From Paraburkholderia sp041321145 (lineage in GTDB: Bacteria > Pseudomonadota > Gammaproteobacteria > Burkholderiales > Burkholderiaceae), in NCBI RefSeq assembly GCF_041321145.1, contig NZ_JBGGWA010000001.1, positions 434,001-498,000 of the forward strand: 64,000 nucleotides of DNA, written 5' to 3'. A program made the position numbers and the translations under genes. The first letter of the stretch is position 1; each line of letters starts with the position of its first letter. Below the pieces are notes generated by a model. It was given only the letters and a program-made list of their open reading frames with translations. It was not told the origin of the DNA and did no database searches. Shown here one piece after another: positions 1-8,694 of the stretch.

Positions 1-1947
1 CACCGCATCGTCGGGCGTGGTACCCCCTTCGACCCAATCGTTAGCGGAAATACGCACGGAAATCGGCTTGTCTTGCGGCCACGCTGCGCGGATTGCCTTG
101 AAGACCTGCAATGGGTAACGCAGACGATTTTCCAGCGAGCCGCCGTATTCGTCCTTGCGATGATTGGTCAGCGGCGAGAGGAAGCTCGAGAGAAAATAGC
201 CGTGTGCGCAATGCAGTTCGAGCCAATCGAAGCCTGCCTCGGCGGACATTTGCGTGGCGCGTACGAATTGCGCTTCGATTTCGCGCAGTTCGTCCTGGGT
301 GGCTTCGCGTGAGTGTTGACTGACGCCGCTCAAGTATTGTTGCTGCGAAGCCGAGATAAGCGGCCAGTTGCCTTCGGTAAGCGGTTGGTCGATGCCTTCC
401 CACGAAACGCGTGTCGAACCCTTTGCGCCGGAATGGCCGAGCTGAATGCCGATCTTCGCGTCCGACTGACGATGCACGAGATCGACAATGCGCTTCCATG
501 CCGTGAGATGCTCCGGCGCATACATGCCGGGACACGCGGGCGTGATGCGCGCTTCAGGCGACACGCAGGTCATTTCCGTCATCACCAGCGCGGCCCCGCC
601 CATCGCGCGGGCGCCGAGATGCATCAGGTGATAGTCGCCGGCGATACCGTCGACGGCCGAGTATTGCGCCATTGGCGAGACGACTACGCGGTTTTTCAGT
701 GTGACGCCGCGCAACGTGAAGGGCGTGAACATCGGCGGGACGGAGTGCTTTTCAGGCGCGCGCGCTATACCCGAACGTTGTGCGAGCCAGTCTTCGAAGC
801 CGGATAGGTAGCGCGCGTCACGCTCACGCAGATTTTCGTGCGAAATGCGCTGCGAGCGCGTAAGCAGCGAATACGCGAACTGTTCCGGCTCGAACGACGT
901 ATAGCGGTCGACATGCTCGAACCACTCCGTCGAATTGCGCGCGGCGTTCTGAATGCGCAGGACGTCGATGCTGCGCACGTTTGTGTAGTGCTTCAACGCA
1001 GCCGGCAAATCGCCGGGGTGAGCGCCAATGCTGTTGGCAAGCTCGATCGAATCTTCGAGCGCCAGCTTGGTGCCTGAGCCGATCGAGAAATGCGCGGTGT
1101 GAGCGGCGTCGCCCATCAACACGATCGGCGTTTGCGTGCCATCGGCGTTGCTGCGCCAATGCACCCATTCCTCGTTGACGACGCGTGGAAAGCGAATCCA
1201 CTGCGACGAGCCGCGCAAATGCGCGGCGTTCGACAGCAAGGCGTTGCCGTCCAGATACCTGGCGAACAGCTTCTCGCAGAACGCAATGCTGTCTTCCTTG
1301 CTCATCTCGTCGAGACCGGCGGCGCGCCACACATGCTCTGGCGTTTCGACAATGAAGGTCGAGGTTTGGTCGTCGAAACGGTAAGCGTGCGCCTGGAACC
1401 AGCCAAATTCAGTTTCTTCGAAGGCGAAGGTGAAAGCGTCGAAAAGCTTTCTGGTGCCGAGCCAGACGAAGCGGCAATCGCGCATGTCGATGGCGGGCCG
1501 GTAGGTGGCCGCGTGCTTCTGACGGATTGCGCTATTGGCGCCGTCACAGGCGACGATCAGGTCGGCCTCGTAGGTTGTGTCGTCCGTGACCTGGTTTTCG
1601 AAAACCAGCTTGACGCCCAGTTCTTCGCAGCGCGCCTGCAGGATATTCAACAGACGTTTGCGGCCAATCCCGCAAAAACCGTGGCCCGACGAACGGATCT
1701 GCCTGCCGCGGAAATTGATCTCGATATCGTCCCAGTGGTTGAAGGCGTCGAGGATCGCCTCGGCGCTCGATGCGTCGGCGGCGCGCAGGTTGCCGAGGGT
1801 CTGGTCGGAGAAGACGACGCCCCAGCCGAAGGTGTCGTACGGGCGATTGCGCTCGACCACCGTGACGTCATATGCCGGGTTCCGGCCCTTCATTAATAGG
1901 CCGAAGTACAACCCGGCCGGGCCGCCGCCGATACAGACGATGCGCAT
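1..1947 (-). CDS. Bifunctional salicylyl-CoA 5-hydroxylase/oxidoreductase (3'-truncated by window edge)
   Basis: The reading frame is open for 649 codons and runs off the left edge, so the C-terminus is missing. The N-terminal half is a group A flavoprotein monooxygenase: GGGPAGLYF near residue 7, then DGANSAIR and GDAAHTAHF with a following GSGTKLALED, which bind FAD. From about residue 405 an Old Yellow Enzyme-type NADH:flavin oxidoreductase barrel begins (MFTPFTLRGVTLKNRVVVSP, then MTEMT and ELHCAHGYFLSSFLSP). This two-domain order is that of 2-aminobenzoyl-CoA monooxygenase/reductase and salicylyl-CoA 5-hydroxylase, which hydroxylate CoA-activated aromatic acids. GGGGGAG lies 5 bases before the ATG. 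Which CoA ester is used cannot be told here; the usual pathway partners would lie beyond the left edge. Confidence 0.85.
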   Translation of the reverse strand, partial: MRIVCIGGGPAGLYFGLLMKGRNPAYDVTVVERNRPYDTFGWGVVFSDQTLGNLRAADASSAEAILDAFNHWDDIEINFRGRQIRSSGHGFCGIGRKRLLNILQARCEELGVKLVFENQVTDDTTYEADLIVACDGANSAIRQKHAATYRPAIDMRDCRFVWLGTRKLFDAFTFAFEETEFGWFQAHAYRFDDQTSTFIVETPEHVWRAAGLDEMSKEDSIAFCEKLFARYLDGNALLSNAAHLRGSSQWIRFPRVVNEEWVHWRSNADGTQTPIVLMGDAAHTAHFSIGSGTKLALEDSIELANSIGAHPGDLPAALKHYTNVRSIDVLRIQNAARNSTEWFEHVDRYTSFEPEQFAYSLLTRSQRISHENLRERDARYLSGFEDWLAQRSGIARAPEKHSVPPMFTPFTLRGVTLKNRVVVSPMAQYSAVDGIAGDYHLMHLGARAMGGAALVMTEMTCVSPEARITPACPGMYAPEHLTAWKRIVDLVHRQSDAKIGIQLGHSGAKGSTRVSWEGIDQPLTEGNWPLISASQQQYLSGVSQHSREATQDELREIEAQFVRATQMSAEAGFDWLELHCAHGYFLSSFLSPLTNHRKDEYGGSLENRLRYPLQVFKAIRAAWPQDKPISVRISANDWVEGGTTPDDAV

Positions 1948-2223
1948 GGTGCTCCCCCAATGTGAACTCCGCTGTTGGAGGTAATTTAGGCCTTGATAGT
2001 TTAGGTGTCAAGTAAAAAAGGATTGCGTGGCGGTGCGGGCGCCAGTGGTGATCGGAAGAAATAAAGTCGTTCGGAGTGAGGTATAGACGATGGAGGCTGA
2101 TGGCCTGCACGCCGCCGGTTATCTCGACCGAAGTCGATGGTTTCGCGAATTCAAGCCGGTTCAGGTTCTCTTAACATGACACATGGCACCCTGAAATCCT
2201 GGAAACCAACGTTGGAGTTCGAC

Positions 2224-2529
2224 ATGAAAAAGGGTTACTACTTTGGTCTGGCCGCGACAGGTCTGCTTGTCACGAGTATCGCGGCGCACGCTTTCACAGG
2301 TCAGGAGTACTCGAAAGACGCGAAGATCAGTCTGAAGCAGGCGCGCGTGGCGGCCCTCAAGGCCCATCCCGGAAAGATCACCGACCAAGAACTTGAAAAG
2401 GAGGCCGGAGGGAGTGGACTGCGCTACTCATTCGACATTGCGACGAACCGGGGCACGCAGGAGGTTGGGGTGGACGCGCAAACGGGGTCCATCCTCGAAA
2501 ACAGCGCTGAAGGACCGCATCCGGACTGA
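2224..2529 (+). CDS. PepSY domain protein, secreted
   Basis: A 101-residue protein with a typical signal peptide (MKKGYYFGLAATGLLVTS, cleavage probably after AHA near residue 23). A PepSY-like domain follows: ISLKQARVAALKAHPGKITD, then YSFDI and EVGVDAQTGSIL. PepSY domains are found in periplasmic or membrane proteins and are thought to modulate peptidases or bind small ligands; the exact role is unknown. The ATG at 2224 is preferred over upstream in-frame starts because it opens the signal peptide and has TTGGAG about 6 bases before it. The gene stands alone, divergent from the hydroxylase, and ends in a clear terminator. Confidence 0.8.
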   Translation: MKKGYYFGLAATGLLVTSIAAHAFTGQEYSKDAKISLKQARVAALKAHPGKITDQELEKEAGGSGLRYSFDIATNRGTQEVGVDAQTGSILENSAEGPHPD

Positions 2530-2570
2530 ATGTACGGGTCCGTGACTTCGTCGCGACAGGTGAGAGTGTG

Positions 2571-2604
2571 AGCGCCCGCAGGATAAAGTGCGGGCGCTGC
2601 TTTT
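2571..2604 (+). terminator. Rho-independent terminator after the PepSY gene
   Basis: A perfect 10-bp stem (AGCGCCCGCA at 2571-2580, TGCGGGCGCT at 2589-2598) with an 8-base loop is followed by GCTTTT. It lies 42 bases after the stop codon of the PepSY gene. Confidence 0.85.
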
Positions 2605-2656
2605 GCTCCAGCGATACTAGTCAGGCGATGCATACGCGTCGCCTTCCCACCACGCC

Positions 2657-2830
2657 TTAGAACTTATGGCGAATTGCCGCGCGCACGACCAGTTGCTTCG
2701 AATTTGACGACAGGTCGGCGGCGCCCGGTACCTAACCCTGGTCGAGCGACGAACCCGTCTGGCTTCCTGCAACCTTCTGATACTTGCCGTTGACTTCAAA
2801 GTTCTGATGAAACCGGTAGCCTCCGCTGCT
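2657..2830 (-). pseudogene. C-terminal remnant of a Burkholderia-type Gram-negative porin
   Basis: Reading leftward from the base next to the etfA stop codon, one frame gives about 57 codons ending in a terminal beta-strand of porin type (KQLVVRAAIRHKF, then TAA at 2659-2657). Before it is KYQKVAGSQTGSS, the last loop region typical of Burkholderia OmpC-like porins. An in-frame TAG interrupts the sequence (SSLDQG-stop-VPGAADLSS). No start codon or N-terminal barrel strands are present. The final phenylalanine used for outer-membrane insertion is kept. This is a decayed tail, apparently left when the rest of the porin gene was lost at the edge of the etf operon. Confidence 0.75.
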
Positions 2831-3760
2831 TTACAGCAATTCCGCCAAGGCCGGAACCAGATCGAAGAGATCACCCACCAGCCCGTAATCAGCGATTCCG
2901 AAGATCGGTGCATCCGCATCCTTGTTCACGGCGACGATGACCTTTGAGTCCTTCATCCCGGCCAGGTGCTGAATGGCGCCCGAGATGCCAACCGCAATGT
3001 AAAGCTCCGGTGCAACGATTTTCCCCGTTTGACCGACCTGCCAATCGTTGGGCGCGTAACCAGAGTCGACTGCTGCACGAGACGCGCCGACTGCCGCACC
3101 GAGTTTTTCCGCGAGCGGGTCGAGGATGGCGAAGTTATCCGCGCTGCCCAAGCCGCGGCCGCCCGATACGACGACGCGCGCGGCGGTTAATTCGGGCCGG
3201 TCGCTTGTGGCGACTTCACGGCGCACGAAGCGTGATAGGCCCGTATCAGCAGTCGCCGGCACGTTCTCGATTGATGCGCTACCGCCCTCGGTGCTGGCCG
3301 CCGCGAATGCGGTCGTTCGGATAGTGGCGACCTTGATCTGATCCAGGGACTGCACGGTTGCGATTGCGTTGCCTGCGTAGATGGGACGCTGAAACGAATC
3401 TGCCGAGTCGATCGCGATGACATCGGAAATCTGCGACGCATCGAGCTTTGCTGCAACACGCGGCGCGGTGTTCTTGCCCGCTGCCGTCGCTGGGAAGAAG
3501 AGGTGCGAGTAGCCGCCCGATAATGCTAGAACCTGTGCTGCCACATTCTCTGCCAGGCCATCGGCGAGATGCGGTGCGTCGACGAGGATGACCTTGTCCA
3601 CGCCGCTTATCCTGCTTGCGGCGTCGGCCGCGGGCCGCGCGTTGCTACCCGCAACCAGAACGTGAACGCCATTTGACAAGCTTTGAGCAGCGGATACGGT
3701 GTGAAATGTGGCGCTTTTCAGTTGGGTGTTGTCGTGTTCGGCAATAACCAGCGTTGTCAT
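2831..3760 (-). CDS. etfA: Electron transfer flavoprotein alpha subunit
   Basis: 309 residues, normal length for EtfA. The C-terminal FAD domain has the family signature VVSGGRGLGSADNF followed by GAAVGASRAAVDSG, QVGQTGKIVAPELY and AVGISGAIQHLAGM. EtfA with EtfB forms a soluble cytoplasmic heterodimer that takes electrons from flavin dehydrogenases and hands them to ETF-ubiquinone oxidoreductase. The ATG directly follows the stop codon of etfB with no gap, which points to translational coupling. It is the last intact gene of the leftward module; a porin remnant abuts its stop codon. It is probably a specialised copy for the adjacent FAD oxidoreductase rather than the housekeeping fatty-acid ETF, which is an inference from context. 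Confidence 0.92.
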   Translation of the reverse strand: MTTLVIAEHDNTQLKSATFHTVSAAQSLSNGVHVLVAGSNARPAADAASRISGVDKVILVDAPHLADGLAENVAAQVLALSGGYSHLFFPATAAGKNTAPRVAAKLDASQISDVIAIDSADSFQRPIYAGNAIATVQSLDQIKVATIRTTAFAAASTEGGSASIENVPATADTGLSRFVRREVATSDRPELTAARVVVSGGRGLGSADNFAILDPLAEKLGAAVGASRAAVDSGYAPNDWQVGQTGKIVAPELYIAVGISGAIQHLAGMKDSKVIVAVNKDADAPIFGIADYGLVGDLFDLVPALAELL

Positions 3761-4510
3761 TTAAATTACCTTCGCTTCGGTTTTCAGTTTCTCGACGAGT
3801 GTCGCGACATCCGGAACGATCACGCCGGCCTTGCGCGATGGCGGCTCGACAACCTTGAGCGTCTTAAGGCGAGGTGAGGGATCGACGCCAAGGTCCGACG
3901 ACGTGATCGTCTCAAGCGGTTTTTTCTTTGCCTTCATAATGTTCGGCAGCGTGACGTAGCGCGGCTCGTTTAGACGCAAGTCCGTCGTTACGATGGCGGG
4001 CAACTGCATCGAAATGACTTCCAGGCCGCCGTCGACTTCGCGCGTCACCGTGGCGATGCTGCCGTCGATCTCGATGTTGCTTGCAAACGTCGCCTGGGGC
4101 CAGTCCAGAAGGGCTGCCAGTAGTTGACCGGTTTGGCCGGCGTCGTCATCGATTGCCTGCTTGCCGAGAATAACGAGCTGGGGTTGTTCCTTGTCGATTA
4201 CCGCCTTGAGCAGCTTCGCGACGGCGAGCGGTTGAAGCTCCGCGTCTGTCTCGACGAGAATGCCGCGGTCGGCACCGATCGCAAGCGCTGTGCGAAGTGT
4301 TTCCTGGCTGGAGGACAGGCCGCAAGACACAGCTATCACTTCGGTTGCCGTGCCGGCTTCCTTGAGGCGGGTAGCTGCTTCTACCGCTATTTCGTCGAAT
4401 GGATTCATCGACATCTTGACGTTTCCAATGTCCACGCCGCTCTGGTCCGATTTAACGCGAACCTTAACGTTGTAGTCCACTACGCGTTTGACGGCTGCAA
4501 CAACTTTCAT
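3761..4510 (-). CDS. etfB: Electron transfer flavoprotein beta subunit
   Basis: 249 residues, full length for EtfB. It starts MKVVAAVKRVVDYNVKVR and has VKMSMNPFDEIAVEAA, the ETF-beta signature around DLRLNEPRYVTLPNIMKAKK, and the nucleotide-site region VILGKQAIDDDAGQTGQLLA. It binds AMP and pairs with EtfA. The ribosome-binding region is GAGGAAGATGAG before the ATG. It lies 40 bases downstream of the FAD oxidoreductase gene in the same direction, so the three genes probably share one transcript. Confidence 0.92.
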   Translation of the reverse strand: MKVVAAVKRVVDYNVKVRVKSDQSGVDIGNVKMSMNPFDEIAVEAATRLKEAGTATEVIAVSCGLSSSQETLRTALAIGADRGILVETDAELQPLAVAKLLKAVIDKEQPQLVILGKQAIDDDAGQTGQLLAALLDWPQATFASNIEIDGSIATVTREVDGGLEVISMQLPAIVTTDLRLNEPRYVTLPNIMKAKKKPLETITSSDLGVDPSPRLKTLKVVEPPSRKAGVIVPDVATLVEKLKTEAKVI

Positions 4511-4550
4511 CTCATCTTCCTCAGAATCTGGCTATCGTGCGGCCGATGGT

Positions 4551-5738
4551 TCAGGACACTGCGCCCACGCCGTATTTGCCAGTCAGCAGCGCGCCGGTCG
4601 CGAAGCGCTCGATGGAATAGGGCTTGAGCGACACGTCGGTGGGTAGGCCCAGCGCCTCCTGCGCGAGCACGCGGCCGACTGTGGGGGACAGCTTGAAACC
4701 GTGGCCCGAGAATCCATAGCCCACGACAAGGCCTTCGATGCCCGGCAGCTTCCCGAGAACCGGGTTCCAATCGGGCGTGACGTCGTACACACCGGTCCAC
4801 GATGATGCGATGCCTGCGGTTTCATACTCGGGAAAGCGCTCGGCAACCTGTTCCCCGACCTCGACGATATAGTCCATTGGTATGTCGCCTTGCTCGGTTT
4901 CGACCGCGTTAAGCTTTTCGCCCGCAATGCCTTCGCTGACCAGCATCTGGCTGCCGCCGTAGCTGCGGTAGTACAGCATGCCGCGCGAGGCGAGGTCTTT
5001 GAATACAGGCATGGAGAAGGTGTACTTCGCCGCGTCGCACTCGAGTGCGAGGACTGCGTGCCGCTCCGGCATGACAGGTAGCGACTGTCCTGTCCAGCCC
5101 GCGAGTTCCGGCGTCCAGATGTTTTGAGTGCTGATGACCGTCGAGGTCATGAAGTCACCCGCGCTCGTCGAGACGCCTACCACTTTGCCGTTCTCGATGA
5201 GCAGCTTGTTGACGGTCACGTTCTCGCGGATCGTCACACCGCCACGCCGCGCTGAACGTGCAAAGCTCGTCGCGACAAGATAGGCGTCGGCGAATCCAGC
5301 TTCGGGCTCATAGCCGATGAGCGCGGCATCGTCAAATCGGGCGATGGGTAAGAGTTCTTTCGCCTGGTTCGCGTCAAGCAGCTCAAGAGGGATGCCCTGG
5401 TCCTTCTGTTGATTCAGGGAAGCCCGCAGCGGTTCGAGCTTATCGCCCTCGGAGGCGACAATCATGTACCCGCATTTCACCAGACCGCAGGATGCGTCTT
5501 CGTCTTCGACGTAGGACGCGAAGTTGTTGAACACCTCCCACGACTTGCGTGCGAGTTCCACGTTCTCTTTAACCGAGTAGTGGGTGCGAAGAATGCCCGA
5601 CGACTGCGAAGTCGTTCCCGCACCGATCGTTCCCCGGTCGAGGACGAGGACGTTCTTCGCGCCCAGCTTCGACAATTGGAAAGCTACCGAGCTGCCGATA
5701 ACTCCCGCGCCAATCACAACCACGTCATACCTTTTCAC
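4551..5738 (-). CDS. FAD-dependent oxidoreductase of the DadA/sarcosine oxidase beta (DAO) family
   Basis: 395 residues from the GTG at 5738, chosen because AGAGGAAG lies about 7 bases upstream; an in-frame ATG 48 bases earlier has no such site. The N-terminus is a Rossmann FAD-binding fold (YDVVVIGAGVIGSSVAFQLS, then VLVLDRG). The C-terminus has the DAO-family motif GYGFSGHGFKLSPTVGRVLA. Relatives oxidise secondary or tertiary amines and amino acids such as sarcosine, dimethylglycine or D-amino acids. Because it sits directly upstream of etfBA, it probably passes electrons to ETF rather than to oxygen. The substrate is not shown by the sequence. Confidence 0.85.
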   Translation of the reverse strand: MKRYDVVVIGAGVIGSSVAFQLSKLGAKNVLVLDRGTIGAGTTSQSSGILRTHYSVKENVELARKSWEVFNNFASYVEDEDASCGLVKCGYMIVASEGDKLEPLRASLNQQKDQGIPLELLDANQAKELLPIARFDDAALIGYEPEAGFADAYLVATSFARSARRGGVTIRENVTVNKLLIENGKVVGVSTSAGDFMTSTVISTQNIWTPELAGWTGQSLPVMPERHAVLALECDAAKYTFSMPVFKDLASRGMLYYRSYGGSQMLVSEGIAGEKLNAVETEQGDIPMDYIVEVGEQVAERFPEYETAGIASSWTGVYDVTPDWNPVLGKLPGIEGLVVGYGFSGHGFKLSPTVGRVLAQEALGLPTDVSLKPYSIERFATGALLTGKYGVGAVS

Positions 5739-5970
5739 GATTCCGCTTCCTCTTGTACACGTTGTGAGAGAAGTGTGAAGCGTCAAAAGCTAATGTGGCT
5801 CAATATAAGTGAAAGCGATTTTTAGCAGAAGCAGATGTCACCGGCCAAGGAGTTTCATGCAAGTTCAGAGGGGAAGCCGCGCTCTGGCGCACGGCAAAGT
5901 ACCGCCTGCGCTATCAGCCGGGATAGGTAAGACCGGCCGCAGGTTGACGGCTCTCCGTCGCGCGTGGGAC

Positions 5971-6753
5971 TCAGCGGCTTTCCAGTCCTTTCATCACTTC
6001 GACCTGAACCGTCTTCCAGATTGATTTCTTCAACTCCAGGTAGTTGGGCGAAAGTTGAACTTCTGCAGTGCGCGGCAGTGGCAGTTCGTTCTTGATGTCC
6101 TGAACGATTCGGCCGGGCTTCGCTCCCATGACAATCATTCGTGTCGACAGCATGAGTGCTTCATCAATCGAGTGTGTGATGAACACGATAGTCTTGCCGC
6201 TCTTTTCATAAATCGAAAAGAGCTGTTCCTGCAGAACTTGCCGGGTCATCGCGTCCAATGCGGCGAAGGGCTCGTCAAAGAGCATGACGTCAGGGTCATT
6301 TGCAAGCACGCGAGCGATTGAGACACGCTGCTTCATACCGCCGGACAGGGTGCTCGGATAGCTGTCTTCAAAGCCTTTTAGCCCAACGGCTTCGATGAAT
6401 TGGCGAGCGGTATTGCGACGTTCCGTTTTGCCGACGCCTCGCATCTTCAAGCCGAACTCGACGTTTTCGCTGACGGTTTTCCACGGGAAGAGGGCGTACT
6501 GCTGGAACACCATTCCGCAAGCTGGCTCGACATCCTTGACAACACGACCGTTCACCAGGATGCGGCCTTCGGTAGGATGCTCGAAACCGGAAATCATGTT
6601 GAGCATCGTCGACTTACCGCAGCCCGATGCACCCAACAGGACGAGGAATTCGCCCCGAGCGACTTCGAGGTCCACTGCCTGTAGAACTTTCAACTGACCA
6701 AAGGATTTGCCGACGCCCTCCAGTTTGATCATCGGTTCGTTTACTTTTGCCAC
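5971..6753 (-). CDS. ABC transporter ATP-binding protein, nitrate/sulfonate/taurine type
   Basis: 260 residues. Walker A GASGCGKST, Q-loop VFQQYALFPW, signature LSGGMKQRVSIARVLA, Walker B DVMLFDEPFAALD and switch histidine in VFITHSIDEAL are all present, so the ATPase should be active. The family is that of SsuB/TauB/NrtD. The gene overlaps the permease gene by 13 bases if the first ATG is used; a second ATG 21 bases in (MIKLEGVGKSFG) is also possible. About 230 bases separate it from the downstream oxidoreductase gene, so the latter could have its own promoter. Confidence 0.9.
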   Translation of the reverse strand: MAKVNEPMIKLEGVGKSFGQLKVLQAVDLEVARGEFLVLLGASGCGKSTMLNMISGFEHPTEGRILVNGRVVKDVEPACGMVFQQYALFPWKTVSENVEFGLKMRGVGKTERRNTARQFIEAVGLKGFEDSYPSTLSGGMKQRVSIARVLANDPDVMLFDEPFAALDAMTRQVLQEQLFSIYEKSGKTIVFITHSIDEALMLSTRMIVMGAKPGRIVQDIKNELPLPRTAEVQLSPNYLELKKSIWKTVQVEVMKGLESR

Positions 6754-7514
6754 GAAAGTACCCCGCGCTCGATAAGTCGAAACAGCGCATCCGTCACGAG
6801 GACAGTGATGCTTATAAGGACCATCCCCAGCACGACAGTGTCCGTCTGGAAGAACTCCTTACCGTTCATGATCATGAACCCTAGACCATCTTGTGCGGCC
6901 ACCAGCTCGGCAGATATGACACAGGTCCAGGAGAGACCCAGTATGACCTTCATGCCCGACAGGATCTGCGGCATGCAGCCCGGCAGGATTACTTCACGCA
7001 TTACCTGCCACCGGTTCGCGCCAAGGTTGCGTGCGGCTCGCACGAAGATCGGATCGATGTTCCGCGTTGCGTCGATGACGTAGAGCAGGGCCGGTGCGAA
7101 CGAGCCCATGAACACGATGCTGTACTTTTGGGTTTCGGTAATGCCGAACCACAAAAGCGACAGCGGTATCCAGCTCATCGAGGGCAGTGGACGAAGGAAC
7201 GAAAGCAGCGGATCGAACGCGGCTCGTGCGTACCGCGAGGTCCCGAGCGCGATGCCAAGCGGTATCGATACAAACGCGGCCGCGAGAAAGCCGACCATGA
7301 CACGCCGGGTAGACGCAATGACGTTCACGAGGAGGCTATGTTGATTCCACAATCGGATACCACGGCTCAGCACCTGCGAAGGGGCGGGCAAGAATATCGG
7401 GTCGACAAGTCCGACGCGGCAGACAACTTCCCAGAGAGCAATGAATCCGATAAGCGAACACGCGCTCACTACCAGCAGACTTCCGCTCGTTTTCCATTTT
7501 CCTTGATTTGCCAT
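6741..7514 (-). CDS. ABC transporter permease, SsuC/TauC type
   Basis: 257 residues from the ATG at 7514 (an in-frame TTG 6 bases upstream is less likely). About six hydrophobic segments. The EAA loop that contacts the ATPase is seen as RNLGANRWQVMREVILPGCM. PIFLPAPSQVL near residue 40 is typical for this family. It lies 7 bases after the stop of the substrate-binding protein and overlaps the ATPase gene, so the three form one transporter operon. Confidence 0.9.
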   Translation of the reverse strand: MANQGKWKTSGSLLVVSACSLIGFIALWEVVCRVGLVDPIFLPAPSQVLSRGIRLWNQHSLLVNVIASTRRVMVGFLAAAFVSIPLGIALGTSRYARAAFDPLLSFLRPLPSMSWIPLSLLWFGITETQKYSIVFMGSFAPALLYVIDATRNIDPIFVRAARNLGANRWQVMREVILPGCMPQILSGMKVILGLSWTCVISAELVAAQDGLGFMIMNGKEFFQTDTVVLGMVLISITVLVTDALFRLIERGVLSWQK

Positions 7515-7521
7515 GCTCAAC

Positions 7522-8529
7522 TCACAGGTAACTGGACTGGACCCAATCCTGAACCTTTGGCGCCTGATCGATTTCTTTCAATGAAACCAACATTTCGCTT
7601 AGCTTCTGCATGCCTTCCACGAAACTCCCCGGTTGTCCTCCCTTCTGCACAAAGAGCGCACGCTGTTGATCCAGTGTGTACCACTGCGTTTGTTTGACGA
7701 TTGCGAGCTGCTCGGGAAGCGGGAGTCCTGTCAATTCCACGAGAATTTTGGCTGCGTCCTCGGGCGAATGGGTCATCAATTCGTTGGCTTGCGAGATGCC
7801 TCGCAGAAAGTTTTTCGGCACGTCGGAATGGGCGCTCGCAAAGGCTCTCCGGACGAGGAGTACATCCGGACCGGGGGTAATCTGGTATGTCTTGAACAGC
7901 GAGAATGACGAGTCGTCGAGGAGCAGCTTGGTATTCGGCAACGCTTTGATGCGGTCGAATGTCGGCGTCCATGCAACCGCGGCGTCAATCTGGTTGCCCC
8001 GGTATGCCGCTAACAGCTCGGTCGCTGGCAGATTGATAATGCTCACATCGCGGACCGGGTCCATTTGCGCCTGTTTCAGGACGTCGAGAAGCAGGACATG
8101 CGAGCTCGATGCATAGGTAACGCCGATTTTTTTGCCCTTCAGGTCTTTAATGCTTTTCACATCGTCGTGAACGAGCAGACCTTCCGCTTTGCCGAAATTG
8201 TTAGGCGTCGAAATGAGCTCGAACTGTTTCGCGCCATTTGCCATTAGAGCGAGGGCGGACACGACGCCTGTAACCGCGATGTCCACATTGCCGGCCATGA
8301 CGGCACCCATGCGTGCGGACGAGGTGGAGAACGACTGCCACCGGCAGTCGATCCCGAGCTTCGAGAGCATGCCTGTTTTCATGGCGACGTAGGCTGAGTA
8401 GTGGCCGAGCCATGTCGAGCCGCCGTAGGTCACGACGGTTGCCGCCTTTACCAGCGAGGAAACGCTGGTGAGGGTGCCGGCCGCTGCCAGCAGTGAGGCT
8501 TGTTTGAGAAATTCGCGTCGCTTGTTCAT
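7522..8529 (-). CDS. ABC transporter substrate-binding protein (NMT1/SsuA-like) with Tat signal
   Basis: 335 residues. The N-terminus MNKRREFLKQASLLAAAG is a twin-arginine signal (RREFLK), so export by the Tat route is likely. The mature part shows the NMT1/THI5-SsuA fold features: STWLGHYSAYVAMKTGMLSKLG, a VSALALMANGAK region, and KDLKGKKIGVTYASSSHVLL. Such proteins bind sulfonates, nitrate, taurine, pyrimidine precursors or other small compounds; the ligand cannot be read here. It is first in the operon, 126 bases downstream of a LysR-type dyad. Confidence 0.87.
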   Translation of the reverse strand: MNKRREFLKQASLLAAAGTLTSVSSLVKAATVVTYGGSTWLGHYSAYVAMKTGMLSKLGIDCRWQSFSTSSARMGAVMAGNVDIAVTGVVSALALMANGAKQFELISTPNNFGKAEGLLVHDDVKSIKDLKGKKIGVTYASSSHVLLLDVLKQAQMDPVRDVSIINLPATELLAAYRGNQIDAAVAWTPTFDRIKALPNTKLLLDDSSFSLFKTYQITPGPDVLLVRRAFASAHSDVPKNFLRGISQANELMTHSPEDAAKILVELTGLPLPEQLAIVKQTQWYTLDQQRALFVQKGGQPGSFVEGMQKLSEMLVSLKEIDQAPKVQDWVQSSYL

Positions 8530-8655
8530 AGTCAGTAGTCCGGTGTTAGGGCCAACGTGGAAGCTGCGAAATCCCCAACTTGGTATCGGGTAGCCGCAGA
8601 CGGTCGAGCGTATGTTAGTGACAAAAAGGGGAAGGAAAAAAAGACACGACCCCGA

Positions 8656-8670
8656 ATAAGGAAGTCTTAT
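8656..8670. promoter_or_regulatory. LysR-type operator, ATAAG-N5-CTTAT (copy 1)
   Basis: ATAAGGAAGTCTTAT is a perfect 5-bp dyad with a 5-base spacer and matches the T-N11-A pattern of LysR operators. It extends to a 7-bp arm pair (GAATAAG/CTTATTC). It lies between the LysR gene and the substrate-binding protein gene. The same dyad with a different spacer occurs at 9770-9784. It could also act as a weak hairpin after the LysR gene. Confidence 0.6.
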
Positions 8671-8694
8671 TCTTTAGGTCAGATTTCGTGATTT

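Noticed and set aside
1090..1896. A 268-codon plus-strand frame opposite the salicylyl-CoA hydroxylase
   Set aside because: The minus strand carries all flavoprotein motifs in one open frame across the whole stretch.
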